Notes under the pieces: model-generated
Seen by the model: only the letters and a program-made list of their open reading frames with translations
Databases searched by the model: none
What the model was told of the DNA's origin: nothing
Origin: Amycolatopsis viridis
GTDB taxonomy: Bacteria > Actinomycetota > Actinomycetes > Mycobacteriales > Pseudonocardiaceae
Direction: 5' to 3'
Assembly (NCBI RefSeq): GCF_011758765.1
Contig: NZ_JAANOU010000001.1
Location: 1,674,001-1,738,000 of the forward strand
Length of the DNA stretch: 64,000 bases
Shown: in pieces, positions 36,283-44,230 of the stretch
Layout: every line of letters begins with the position of its first letter
Numbering within the stretch: the first letter of the stretch is position 1
Position numbers and translations under genes: made by a program

Positions 36283-36663
36283 GTGCCGGAACCAGCGCAA
36301 CTCGGTGAGCGAACCACCGCGGTACCGCTGCTGGGCCCGGCTGGGCTCGCCGGGCTCCGGCGCCACGTGCGGGAGCTGCTCGACGGCGAACGTCCGGAGG
36401 CGGCCGAACGCGCGCTCCTCGTCGTCGACACCCTCGCCGGCCTGGCCTGCCGGCACGCCCAGCCGCCGTGCACCGTGCGCCTCCGGCACCGTCCCGGCGC
36501 CCGCCTGCGGGCCGACCTCCGCGAGCTGCGCTGCCGCGCGCTGCCCGGCCACACGGCGTTGCGGCTGCCGCTGCACGTCCTGGACCGGCTCGCGCGCAGC
36601 TGGTGCGTCGACCTGCACGGCCACCACGGCGTGCTGTTCGCCGAAGTGGACCTGCGCCGCTGA
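36283..36663 (+). CDS. Degenerate RsbW-like (HATPase) protein
   Basis: A 126-residue protein whose layout follows actinomycete anti-sigma ATP-binding proteins: RHVRELLDGERPEAAERALLVVDTLAGLACRHAQPPCTVRL and a late LHVLDRLARSWCVDLHGHHGVLFAEVDL. The helix that normally reads SELVTNAVRH here reads DTLAGLACRH, so the Mg/ATP-binding asparagine of the N box is missing, and the G1 motif is eroded. It has therefore probably lost kinase activity. GGAGGG precedes GTG 36283. It starts the run of genes leading into the secreted-protein array. Confidence 0.6.
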   Translation: MPEPAQLGERTTAVPLLGPAGLAGLRRHVRELLDGERPEAAERALLVVDTLAGLACRHAQPPCTVRLRHRPGARLRADLRELRCRALPGHTALRLPLHVLDRLARSWCVDLHGHHGVLFAEVDLRR

Positions 36664-36691
36664 ATTCGGTTGCCGCTCGGTCTGCGGCTGC

Positions 36692-37435
36692 GTGAAGCTG
36701 CCGCCCGTGACCGAAGCCTTCTTCGCGTTGTTCTCCGGCCTGCCGCGGCAGGGCCCGGGCTCCGACGCCACCACCCGCCGGCTGCTCGATCTCGCCGGGC
36801 CACTGCCCGCGCGAGCGCGCGCGCTCGATCTCGGCTGCGGACCGGGCCGCTCGGCGCTCGTGCTGGCGAAAGCGGGCGCCCGCGTGATCGGCCTGGACAC
36901 GCACCGGCCGTTCCTGGACCACCTCGCCCGCGCCGCTGAGGGGCTCGACGTCGAGACCGTGCACGCGTCGATGGCCGCGCCGCCGTTTGCGGACCGGACC
37001 TTCGACCTGCTGTGGGCCGAGAGCTCGGTCTTCGTGCTCGGGTTCGACGCGGCGTTGCGGACGTGGCGGCGGCTGCTCAACCCGGGTGGGGTGCTGGTGC
37101 TGACCGAGTGCGAGTGGTCCACCGAAACGCCTTCCCTGGCGGCACGGGAGTTCTGGGACCGGCACTACCCACTTCGGACCCGCGAGGAGAACACCGCCGC
37201 CGCGACCGCTGCCGGTTACCGGGTGGAGGCCGTGTTCCCGCAACCGGACAGCGACTGGTGGGACGAGTACTACGGCCCCCTGTCCGCTCGCGCCGACGCG
37301 GCCGTCACGACCGACCCGGCGATGGTCGCGGCAGTGGCGGCGGCGAGGGAGGAGATCGCGATGCGCCGCGACAACGGTCACGAGTACCGGTACACCGGCT
37401 TTGTTCTCCGCGATTCTCGCTCTTCCGGCCAGTAG
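36692..37435 (+). CDS. Class I SAM-dependent methyltransferase
   Basis: A 247-residue methyltransferase. Motif I ALDLGCGPGRSALVLAK is near residue 50, VIGLDTHRPFLDHLAR gives the acidic residue that holds the ribose, and FDLLWAESSVFVLGFDAALRTWRRLLNPGGVLVLTE covers motifs II-III. The substrate is unknown. The N-terminal third and the last bases are repeated at 39399-39753 inside a pseudogene, so this gene and the downstream secreted gene were duplicated together. The start is GTG 36692. Confidence 0.88.
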   Translation: MKLPPVTEAFFALFSGLPRQGPGSDATTRRLLDLAGPLPARARALDLGCGPGRSALVLAKAGARVIGLDTHRPFLDHLARAAEGLDVETVHASMAAPPFADRTFDLLWAESSVFVLGFDAALRTWRRLLNPGGVLVLTECEWSTETPSLAAREFWDRHYPLRTREENTAAATAAGYRVEAVFPQPDSDWWDEYYGPLSARADAAVTTDPAMVAAVAAAREEIAMRRDNGHEYRYTGFVLRDSRSSGQ

Positions 37436-37798
37436 TCGAGGTGAGTTGCGGTCGATGGAAAGCGCTCGGCTCATTGTGGGGCGCGTGGAGCAGCAAGATC
37501 CGCCTCACCTGCTTCCACGATGAGCCCATCACCGCCGCAACACGGGATCTGCTGTTCAGCTGTCCGCCGGATGGTGGCCGCTCGCTGGCACCTGACGCTG
37601 CTCATTGTCACCGATCCCAGGCCTCTGACCTGTGAAGAGTTGACCAGGTGCGGTTTTCGGTGCTGCTTGGGTACGGAGATCGGTTGTCGTGTCTTTTTTG
37701 CCGCGGCCGGTTTCTGCTATGGTCTCGCCTCGACCGTGTTGTCCTGTTGCGACGCACAGTTCTACGGTTGTCTTTTTCGCGCGGTGGAGGAGTTTAGT
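37436..37798. other. 363-bp intergenic region, leader of the secreted-protein array
   Basis: AT-richer than the rest of the window. It contains TTCTGCTATGGTCT at about 37712-37725, also found as TTCTGCTACGGTCT before the fourth intact-type copy (40411-40424), and so a likely -10 region. A pyrimidine run and CGCGCGGTGGAGGAG lead into the start. No gene was recognised. Confidence 0.5.
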
Positions 37799-38206
37799 AT
37801 GCGGAAGACCATGGGGGCTTTGCTCGGGGTGGTGATGGCTGGTGCGTTCTCGGTGGCCGCTGCCCCATCGGCCTCTGCCATTACCTGGGACCACACCATG
37901 AAGACCAAAGATGATAATCCGGGCGGGATCATCAAGTTCCGGGATGCCGGTGACGTCGTCGAAATCTGCGACCTCCAAGCAGACGGATATAACGTCGTCG
38001 GCGTCGTCGATGACGGCGTATGGGGGCACGGCTACAAAATCAAGGAGTCCCGTGGCCAGGGCCACTGCACACGGGTTGATGCTAAAAAGAACCGTGAGTA
38101 CGACCTCTCCGAGAACCGGTACGTATCTTTTATGGTGTGCCTCGAAAAGGGTGGCGATGACAGTTACTTTTGCCATGACGGTGGCTGGTTGAACAAAAAG
38201 CGCTAG
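37799..38206 (+). CDS. Small secreted four-cysteine protein, copy 1
   Basis: A 135-residue preprotein. A Sec signal begins MRKTMGALLGVVMAG and ends APSASA, leaving about 108 residues. Four cysteines (contexts EICDLQ, GHCTRV, MVCLEK, YFCHDG) are conserved in all intact copies and should form two disulfides; the ADG after the first cysteine and a late GGW are also conserved. GGAGGAG precedes the ATG. The composition is lysine- and aspartate-rich. It resembles unnamed small secreted proteins of actinomycetes in spacing, but I cannot assign a family or role. Codon use is less GC-biased than its neighbours, which suggests transfer. Confidence 0.8.
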   Translation: MRKTMGALLGVVMAGAFSVAAAPSASAITWDHTMKTKDDNPGGIIKFRDAGDVVEICDLQADGYNVVGVVDDGVWGHGYKIKESRGQGHCTRVDAKKNREYDLSENRYVSFMVCLEKGGDDSYFCHDGGWLNKKR

Positions 38207-38471
38207 GGAATATTTGGACGATTCCCCCGCTTGTCGGAGCGTAGTACCTGCGCGATGCGGGTGTTTTGTCTCGTCGGTGGTGACTGGAATATATTGAGCT
38301 ACCGGAATTGATTTTCGATAGTGGTGAAGTACCGGGCTCGATTGTTGTGTCGTGTTCCCGGTGACCGATTCACGTCTGGATCTCGGACTTATCTTTTGTC
38401 ATGCCTGTCTTGGTGCGCGACAAGGGCAGATGCTTTTTTTTTCGCGCAGTTGATGTGAAGGGAGATTTGGT

Positions 38472-38870
38472 ATGCGGAAGACCATGGGGGCCTTGCTGGG
38501 GGTGGTGATGGCTGGCGCGTTCTCGGTGGCCGCTGCCCCGTCGGCCTCCGCCGTCACTTGGGACCACACTATGAAGACCGATGATGACCGCCCCGGCGGC
38601 ATCGTGAAGTGGCACATGATCGGTGATGTCGTCGAGGTCTGCGACATCCAAGCCGACGGTTGGGATGCCGTTGCGCATGTCGACGACGCTGCGGGGCACA
38701 GTTACACGATCCAGGCAGTCGGCAATGGCAGCTGCACGCGTGTCGATGCCAAGAAAAAGGGCAAATACGATCTTGCCGAGGTTCGGTACATTGGCTTCAA
38801 AGTGTGCCTCAAGAAGGGTAAAGTGGAGGATTTTTGCGACAATGCTGCCTGGTTCAACTACGAGCCCTAG
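38472..38870 (+). CDS. Small secreted four-cysteine protein, copy 2
   Basis: A 132-residue paralogue of copy 1. The signal peptide is identical over its 27 residues at the protein level, and the mature domains align throughout. The four cysteines are in EVCDIQ, GSCTRV, FKVCLKK and EDFCDN, and the end NAAWFNYEP is shared with the decayed copy at 39753-39923. GAAGGGAG precedes the ATG. It is separated from copy 1 by 265 bp of AT-rich DNA with a different upstream region, so it may have its own promoter. Function unknown. Confidence 0.8.
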   Translation: MRKTMGALLGVVMAGAFSVAAAPSASAVTWDHTMKTDDDRPGGIVKWHMIGDVVEVCDIQADGWDAVAHVDDAAGHSYTIQAVGNGSCTRVDAKKKGKYDLAEVRYIGFKVCLKKGKVEDFCDNAAWFNYEP

Positions 38871-38895
38871 GCTAGTCGCAGCGGTGTTGGCCGGA

Positions 38896-38920
38896 TTCGC
38901 CGCGAAATCGGCGCCGTCTC
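38896..38920 (+). repeat. 25-bp post-gene repeat (second copy at 39950-39974)
   Basis: The sequence after copy 2 (TTCGCCGCGAAATCGGCG then CCGTCTC) recurs after the chimeric pseudogene with one change. It shows that the duplicated unit extends past the stop codons. Confidence 0.75.
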
Positions 38921-38967
38921 GACGGACGAACCCACAGCAGGCCCGTATCTTCCGGCTGGTTGACCGC

Positions 38968-39165
38968 ATGATGACTGGCGGGATGGCTGATGCGTTCTCG
39001 GTGTCCGTTGGCCGGTCGGCTTCCGCCGTACCCTGGGGCTGCACCACGAAGACCGATGGTGCTGCTCCGCAGCATCATCAAGTTCACGGCGGACGATTGA
39101 GCGATCTTCACGAGAAGCAGTCCGTCAAGTGGTTCATGCAGGACTCCAAGTACGCATGTCTGTGA
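38968..39165 (+). pseudogene. Decayed secreted four-cysteine gene (copy 3)
   Basis: A 65-residue frame remains. MADAFSVSVGRSASAVPWGCTTKTD aligns with the signal peptide end and mature start of copies 1 and 2 (AGAFSVAAAPSASAVTWDHTMKTD). After that, a shifted CATCATCAAGTTC element and a stray SVKWFMQDS segment match displaced parts of the parent. Three of four cysteines are lost and no ribosome-binding site is left. It is a remnant, not a functional gene. Confidence 0.7.
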
Positions 39166-39256
39166 TGAGGCTCGGTGGTGGAATCCCCGAGTCTCTGGAC
39201 GGTCGAGGGGCTTGCGGCTGATCGGCTGGGACCTGCAGGGGTGCAGGCCGAGGGTT

Positions 39257-39290
39257 GCTGGCCATCACCTGCGTGCGGGTGATGGCCAGC
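39257..39290 (+). terminator. Terminator hairpin, first duplicate
   Basis: Perfect 13-bp stem GCTGGCCATCACC / GGTGATGGCCAGC with an 8-nt loop. A near-identical hairpin lies at 40208-40244, so the terminator was part of the duplicated unit. Confidence 0.75.
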
Positions 39291-39398
39291 CCCGTATCAG
39301 CACAACGGTTAGGTTCTCGCGGTCCCGCCGATCCGCATCCGCGGTGGTGGGGAACGGCGGAGGGAACGACCGCATTGAAAGAATATGTGGTGCTGGTA

Positions 39399-39923
39399 AA
39401 CCTGAGCCGCTGAATCTGGTTGCCGCGCGGTCCGCGTCTGCATGAAGCTGCCGCCCGTAACCGAACCCTTCTTCGCGTTGTTCTCCGGCCTGCCGCGGGA
39501 GGGCCCGGGTTCCGACGTCACCGGGCGGCTGCTCGACCTCGCAGCGCCACGGCCCGCGCGACCGCGCGTGCTCGATCCCGGCTGCGGACCGGGCCGCTCG
39601 GCGCTCGGGCTGGCGGAAGCCGCCCGCGTGACCGGCCTGGACGCACCGGCCGTTCCTGGACCAGTGCGCCCGCGCCGTCAAGGGCTCGATGTCGAGACCG
39701 CGCGCGCGATTCTCGCTCTTCCGGCCGGTGGTCGACGTGAGTTGCGGTCGACGGCGGGATCATCAAGTTCCGGGAAGCCGGTGACGTCGAGGAATGCGGT
39801 CTCCAAAAGGACGGCTGGGATGTCATCGGCATCGTCTATGACATCGGCATCAAGGTGTGCCTCAGGGACGGCAGCAAGGACAGGTTCTGCAACGATGCTG
39901 CCTGGTTCAACTTCGAGCCCTAG
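39399..39923 (+). pseudogene. Chimeric pseudogene: methyltransferase 5' part fused to secreted-protein gene (copy 4)
   Basis: Bases 39399-39710 repeat the start of the methyltransferase gene, including its upstream flank (CCGCTGAAT, GGTTGCCGC). At a CGCG microhomology it jumps to the very end of that gene (ATTCTCGCTCTTCCGGCC, GTGAGTTGCGGTCGA). At about 39753 it jumps again into the middle of the secreted gene (GGGATCATCAAGTTCCGG) and continues in that frame, with one internal deletion, to DAAWFNFEP and stop at 39921. The two halves are in different frames, so no fusion protein results. Confidence 0.8.
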
Positions 39924-40523
39924 CACTAGTTCGCGGCGGCTCCGGAAGCTTCGTCGCGAAATCGGCGCCGTCTCACCGAATGATCCTACGGCAGGCCGGT
40001 GTCTTCCCCTCGGTCGTCGCATGGTGAGCGGCGGCTCGCAGGCGTCTGATCTCGTGGCAGCGCCGGAGAGACGCTGATTTGGGAGGGTCATACTTCCGTT
40101 CTCCGACGCGGTTTTCGGTACTGGCTGCGCAGAGGACGGTCTCCGGGTTGGCCCGGGGAGTTCCCGCGTGATCGGTCCGGGGCTTGCGGGGGCTTCGCCC
40201 AAGGGTTGCTGGTCACCACCTGCGTGACGCCGGTGATGACCAGCCTCGTTCACAACCGTTGAGTTCGCACGTTTTCCGGATCCTCGCAGCTCGGCGACCG
40301 CGATGGCGGGGGTCGGCGGAGGCGAATGGCTGTGATGAAGGAATTTCATCGAGGGTGGTGCGGTACTGGCCGCAGGAAGCCAGTTGCCCCAACGTGATCC
40401 CGCGAGTGGATTCTGCTACGGTCTGACATCGATCCCCTTTCGGCATGGCGTCGAACAACTTGCCCTCCGGGGCATCAGTTGCTCGTTTTTCGGCGCCATG
40501 GACGCGAAAGGAATTTGTAGCGT
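39924..40523. other. 600-bp intergenic region before copy 5
   Basis: Holds the second member of the 25-bp repeat (39950-39974), the second terminator duplicate (40208-40244) and a promoter-like TTCTGCTACGGTCT (40411-40424) shared with copy 1. The rest shows patchy similarity to 38880-38990 and no gene. Confidence 0.55.
40208..40244 (+). terminator. Terminator hairpin, second duplicate
   Basis: GCTGGTCACCACC / GGTGATGACCAGC, 12 of 13 pairs, with an 11-nt loop. It is homologous to the hairpin at 39257-39290. Confidence 0.7.
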
Positions 40524-40922
40524 ATGCGGAAGACAATGGTGGCTCTGCTCGGCGTCGCGATGGCCGTGGCCTTCTCTGTGGCCACAGCCCCGGCGGCCTC
40601 CGCCATCACCTGGGACTACACCATGAAAACCACCGACGGCGATCCGGGCGCTATCCTCAAGTTCAGGGCACACGAAGACGTCGTCGAACTCTGCGACCTC
40701 GAAGTCGACGGCTACGCCGCCTGGGCCTACATCGACGACGGCGGGTCCCACTTGTACCCCCTCCAGATCGGCGGCGGCCACAACAACTGCCGGCAGGTGA
40801 GCGAGAAGAAGAAGGGGAAGTACGACCTCGACGAGCACCGGTACATTTCCGTCCAGGTGTGCCTCGTCAAGGAAAACAGCGCCGCCAAGGGCTGCCGCGA
40901 GGCTGCCTGGTACAACGACTAG
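40524..40922 (+). CDS. Small secreted four-cysteine protein, copy 5
   Basis: A 132-residue paralogue, more diverged than copies 1 and 2. The signal begins MRKTMVALLGVAMAVAFS and ends APAASA. Cysteines are in ELCDLE, NNCRQV, QVCLVK and KGCREA, keeping the four-cysteine spacing; it ends EAAWYND. Codon use is more GC-rich than copies 1 and 2, so it is probably the older resident copy. CGAAAGGA precedes the ATG. Retention of all cysteines despite many substitutions argues for selection. Function unknown. Confidence 0.8.
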   Translation: MRKTMVALLGVAMAVAFSVATAPAASAITWDYTMKTTDGDPGAILKFRAHEDVVELCDLEVDGYAAWAYIDDGGSHLYPLQIGGGHNNCRQVSEKKKGKYDLDEHRYISVQVCLVKENSAAKGCREAAWYND

Positions 40923-40952
40923 TTCCCAGCCATTTCGGCCCGAGATGCAACA

Positions 40953-41039
40953 GAGGCGGGCATCGTCGAAGCCGTCTCAATCTGTCACATCGAAGCCGAC
41001 AGCTGGGCTGCGTTCGTCCACAGGGGAGGACAGTGTTGA
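40953..41039 (+). pseudogene. Fragment of a secreted four-cysteine gene (copy 6)
   Basis: In one frame the stretch reads EAGIVEAVSICHIEADSWAA then FVHRGG and a stop. This aligns with GGIV...DVVEVCDIQADGWDA...HVDD of copy 2 with a short deletion. There is no start, no signal peptide and only the first cysteine context. It is a relic left downstream of copy 5. Confidence 0.6.
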
Positions 41040-41099
41040 TCTCGGTCACTTGGCGTGACATTGCCGCCTGCCGGATTGGTCCGCAGCCCGGGTTCCGCC

Positions 41100-41130
41100 G
41101 GTCAGCCCCCGCGCGACACGGGGGCTGACC
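41100..41130. terminator. Terminator hairpin downstream of rtcB
   Basis: Perfect 12-bp stem GGTCAGCCCCCG / CGGGGGCTGACC with a 7-nt loop. It closes the leftward ybjN-rtcB transcript and separates it from the secreted-protein array. Confidence 0.75.
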
Positions 41131-41196
41131 AGCCCGGCGAAGGAGGCCAGCGGCCCCGGCCGAGCTCGGCTGGCCTGATCCACCGGCCGCGAACAC

Positions 41197-42387
41197 CTAG
41201 CCCTTCACGCAGACGACCTGCTTGAGGTGCGCGACCACCTCGACCAGGTCGGTCTGCGCCTTGATCACCGACTCGATGTCCTTGTAGGCGGCCGGGATCT
41301 CGTCGACCACGCCCTCGTCCTTGCGGCACTCGACGCCGCTGGTCTGGGCCGCGAGGTCGGCGGCGGTGAACGTCTTGCGGGCTTTGGTCCGCGACATCCG
41401 CCGCCCGGCGCCGTGTGACGCCGAGTGGAACGACGTCTCGTTGCCCAGGCCCCGCACGACGTACGAGCCGGTGCCCATGCTGCCGGGGATGATGCCCAGG
41501 TCACCTGCCCCGGCGCGGATGGCGCCCTTGCGGGTCACCAGCACGTCCACGCCGTCGTAGGTTTCCTCGGCCACGTAGTTGTGGTGGCACGAGATCGGCT
41601 CGTCGAACCGCACCCCGGGCACCTCGGCGGCGAGCGCCCGCTGCACGAGCGCGACCATCGTCGCCCGGTTGCGGGCCGCGTACTCCTGCGCCCAGAACAG
41701 GTCCCGCCGGTAGGCCGCCATCTCCGGTGTCCCGGCGACGAACACCGCCAGATCGCGGTCCGGCAGGTCCGCGTTGTGCGGCAGCTTCCGCGCGATGTCG
41801 ATGTGCCGCTTGGCGAGTTCGTTGCCGATGCCGCGCGACCCCGAGTGCAGCATCAGCCACACCCGGCCGGCGTCCGGGCCGCCCTGTTCGAGGCAGACCT
41901 CGATGAAGTGGTTGCCGCCGCCGAGGCTGCCGATCTGGGCCCGCGCCCGGTCCCGCAGGTTCTGCACGCCCTCGTGCAGGTGCCCGAACGCCGACCAGAA
42001 CTCGTTCCAGCCGCGCGTGCCGGGCACCCGGGCCGGGTCGACCGGGGTCTGGTGCAGCGCGAAGCCAACCGGCACGGCGTCCTCGATGCGCCGCCGCAGC
42101 CGGCCCAGGTCGTCGGGCAGGTCCCCGGCGGTCAGCGAGGTGCGCACCGCGCTCATGCCGCAGCCGATGTCCACACCGACCGCGGCGGGGGAGACCGCGT
42201 CGCGCATCGCGATGACACTGCCGACCGTCGCACCCTTGCCGTAGTGCACGTCCGGCATCACGGCCAGCCCGTGCACCCACGGCAGGTTGGCGACGTTGTG
42301 CAGCTGCCGCATCGCGGCGTCCTCGACGGACGCCGGGTCGGCCCACATGCGGATGGGTACCCGGGCGCCCTCGACTGCGGTGAACAT
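41197..42387 (-). CDS. rtcB: RtcB-family RNA-splicing ligase
   Basis: A GTP- and Mn-dependent RNA ligase (396 residues) that joins 2',3'-cyclic phosphate or 3'-phosphate to 5'-OH ends. VGVDIGCGMSAVRT holds the Mn-binding Asp/Cys, GSLGGGNHFIEV and WLMLHSGSRGIGN add metal histidines, and FHSASHGAGRRMSR contains the histidine that is guanylylated. Its length matches the shorter RtcB group. No archease or rtcA/rtcR genes are nearby. It follows a YbjN-like gene by 66 bp in the same direction. Confidence 0.95.
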   Translation of the reverse strand: MFTAVEGARVPIRMWADPASVEDAAMRQLHNVANLPWVHGLAVMPDVHYGKGATVGSVIAMRDAVSPAAVGVDIGCGMSAVRTSLTAGDLPDDLGRLRRRIEDAVPVGFALHQTPVDPARVPGTRGWNEFWSAFGHLHEGVQNLRDRARAQIGSLGGGNHFIEVCLEQGGPDAGRVWLMLHSGSRGIGNELAKRHIDIARKLPHNADLPDRDLAVFVAGTPEMAAYRRDLFWAQEYAARNRATMVALVQRALAAEVPGVRFDEPISCHHNYVAEETYDGVDVLVTRKGAIRAGAGDLGIIPGSMGTGSYVVRGLGNETSFHSASHGAGRRMSRTKARKTFTAADLAAQTSGVECRKDEGVVDEIPAAYKDIESVIKAQTDLVEVVAHLKQVVCVKG

Positions 42388-42453
42388 CGGAAGATCCTTT
42401 CGCTGCGGTGGATCCCCAGGGTTACCCGGGAAACCGGCCGGAGCAACCGGATT

Positions 42454-42861
42454 TCAGTAGTCGTCGCGGCCGGTGAGCTGTTCCTCGAGCAGCTCGGCGG
42501 AGCTGGTGACCAGCGCGAGCGGGTCGACGAACTCGTTGAGGTCCAGGTTGGCCAGCGGCAGCGAGTGGCGGAGCACCAGGTACTCGCCCATGACGACCAC
42601 CCCGCCGACGACGGTGGTGTGCCCCACCTCGGCGAGCACCGCAGGGACGTCGACCTCGTCCACGCGCGCGAACGGGGTCGCGATCTGGATCCACTCGTCC
42701 CGCCGGTCGAGCACCTCCCGCGCGATGACCACGATCTGGGTGCGTTCCTCCTCCTCGGGATCGGACTGGAAGCGGATGCGGATGCGCAGCTCGTCCGGCT
42801 CGTCCCGGACGACCTTGTACTGCTGCCGGATGAACGTCGCGAGATCGCGCCAGCTCGTCAC
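42454..42861 (-). CDS. YbjN/CesT-like domain protein
   Basis: A 135-residue acidic protein. SWRDLATFIRQQYKVVRDEPDELRIRI, the repeated hydrophobic strands (TQIVVIAREVL, EWIQIATPFARV) and VVGGVVVMGEYLVLRHSLPLANLDLNEF are typical of the YbjN / type III chaperone-like fold of actinobacteria. It probably binds a partner protein. The best evidence of its context is its position just upstream of rtcB, likely in one operon. A specific function is unknown. Confidence 0.65.
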   Translation of the reverse strand: MTSWRDLATFIRQQYKVVRDEPDELRIRIRFQSDPEEEERTQIVVIAREVLDRRDEWIQIATPFARVDEVDVPAVLAEVGHTTVVGGVVVMGEYLVLRHSLPLANLDLNEFVDPLALVTSSAELLEEQLTGRDDY

Positions 42862-42960
42862 CCCAGTGGTTCCCTTCTCGTGCCCGGACGGTCACGGGAA
42901 GTGAAGCACAACGGCACGACGCACGGGCCGGAAGCATCGAATTCCGGCGTCACCAACGGT

Positions 42961-44163
42961 TCAGGACACGGGCGCGGTGCGCCGGGCGGCTTCCCGGCGG
43001 CGGGCGCGGACCGTGGACGTGGTCCAGATGCCCAGCGCGATCAGGGGCAGCGCGGCACCGAACAGGCACGGACCCGCCCAGGCGAAGCGGTCGTACAACG
43101 TGCCGGCCAGCGCCGAGGCCACCGCGCCGCCGACGAAGATCGTCGTCATGAACACCGTGTTGATGCGGGCACGCGCGTCCGCCCGCAGGCCGTAGATCTC
43201 CCGCTGCGAAAGCACCTGGTGGCCCTGTACCGCGAGATCCAGCACGATCGCCGCGAGCGCCAGCACGATCAGCGAACCGGCGCCCAGCCAGGCCACCACC
43301 ATCGCCACCGCGGCCAGCGCCAGCGCGATCCCGCTGCCGAGCCGGCCGTGGCCGCGGTCGCCCAGCCGCCCCGCGAGCGGTGCCGCCGTCGCGCCCGCCG
43401 CGCCGACCAGCGCGAACATCCCGACCTCGGTCTGCGTGAGCCCGTGCCGGCCGGTCAGCTCGAACGCCACGGACGTCCAGAACGCGGAGAACGCCCCGAA
43501 CATCAGCGCCTGGCACGCCGCGCGCCGCCGCAGCGCGGGTTCCTCCCGCGCCAGCGTCAGGATGGACCCCATCAGCCGCCGGTAGCCCTCGTCGTGCGAA
43601 GGCCGGCGGTGCGGCAGGATCCGCCGCACGGCGACCGCGACCACCAGCATCAGCACCGCCGACACGACGTAGATCGTGCGCCACCCGAACGCCCCGGCGA
43701 CCACGCTGGACAGGGTGCGTGCGAGCAGGATCCCCAGCAGCAGGCCGGTCATCACCGTGCCGACGAACCGGCCGCGCTGCTCCTCGGGCGCGAGGTGCGC
43801 GGCGAACGGGATGAGGATCTGCGCCACCACCGACGTCACCCCGATCAGCACCGAGGCTGCCAGGAACAACCCGAACACCGGCGCCATGGCCGCCACCACG
43901 AGCGCGAGCGCGGTGAACACCAGCGTGCGCGAGGCCAGCGCCCGGTTCTCCACCAGATCACCGAGCGGCATGAGCAGCGCGAGCCCGGCCGCGTAGCCGA
44001 GCTGGGTCAGCGTCACCACCAGCGCGGCGCTGCCCTGGCTCACGCCGAACGTGGACGCGATCCCCGCCAGCAGCGGTTGCGCGTAGTACAGGTTCGCCAC
44101 CGTGGTGCCGCAGGAGAACGCGAGCACGACCATGATCAGCCGCAGGGTGCGGTTTTCCGGCAT
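42961..44163 (-). CDS. MFS transporter (12-TM, drug-efflux-like)
   Basis: A 400-residue major facilitator. It begins PENRTLRLIMVVLAFSCGTTVANLYYAQPLLAGIA, a start typical of the small actinobacterial/proteobacterial YybF-like exporters. A degenerate motif A reads PLGDLVENRALASRT and the second-half loop is AGRLGDRGHGRLGSG. The substrate is unknown. ATG 44163 is used because the upstream extension has no family features. It lies 67 bp downstream of the tetR gene and may be part of the paa-linked leftward transcript. Confidence 0.82.
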   Translation of the reverse strand: MPENRTLRLIMVVLAFSCGTTVANLYYAQPLLAGIASTFGVSQGSAALVVTLTQLGYAAGLALLMPLGDLVENRALASRTLVFTALALVVAAMAPVFGLFLAASVLIGVTSVVAQILIPFAAHLAPEEQRGRFVGTVMTGLLLGILLARTLSSVVAGAFGWRTIYVVSAVLMLVVAVAVRRILPHRRPSHDEGYRRLMGSILTLAREEPALRRRAACQALMFGAFSAFWTSVAFELTGRHGLTQTEVGMFALVGAAGATAAPLAGRLGDRGHGRLGSGIALALAAVAMVVAWLGAGSLIVLALAAIVLDLAVQGHQVLSQREIYGLRADARARINTVFMTTIFVGGAVASALAGTLYDRFAWAGPCLFGAALPLIALGIWTTSTVRARRREAARRTAPVS

Positions 44164-44230
44164 GACAGTGCCGACACGCGCCGCGGCCGCAAGATTCCCG
44201 GTGTGACCGCGCTCACCCGGCGAGGACGTC

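Noticed and set aside
37520-37798. 93-codon extension of secreted protein copy 1
   Set aside because: The signal peptide and GGAGGAG ribosome-binding site place the start at 37799, matching copies 2 and 5.
39442-40077. 211-codon frame starting as a methyltransferase
   Set aside because: After about 90 codons it continues out of frame through a secreted-gene fragment and non-coding DNA; it is a chimeric pseudogene.
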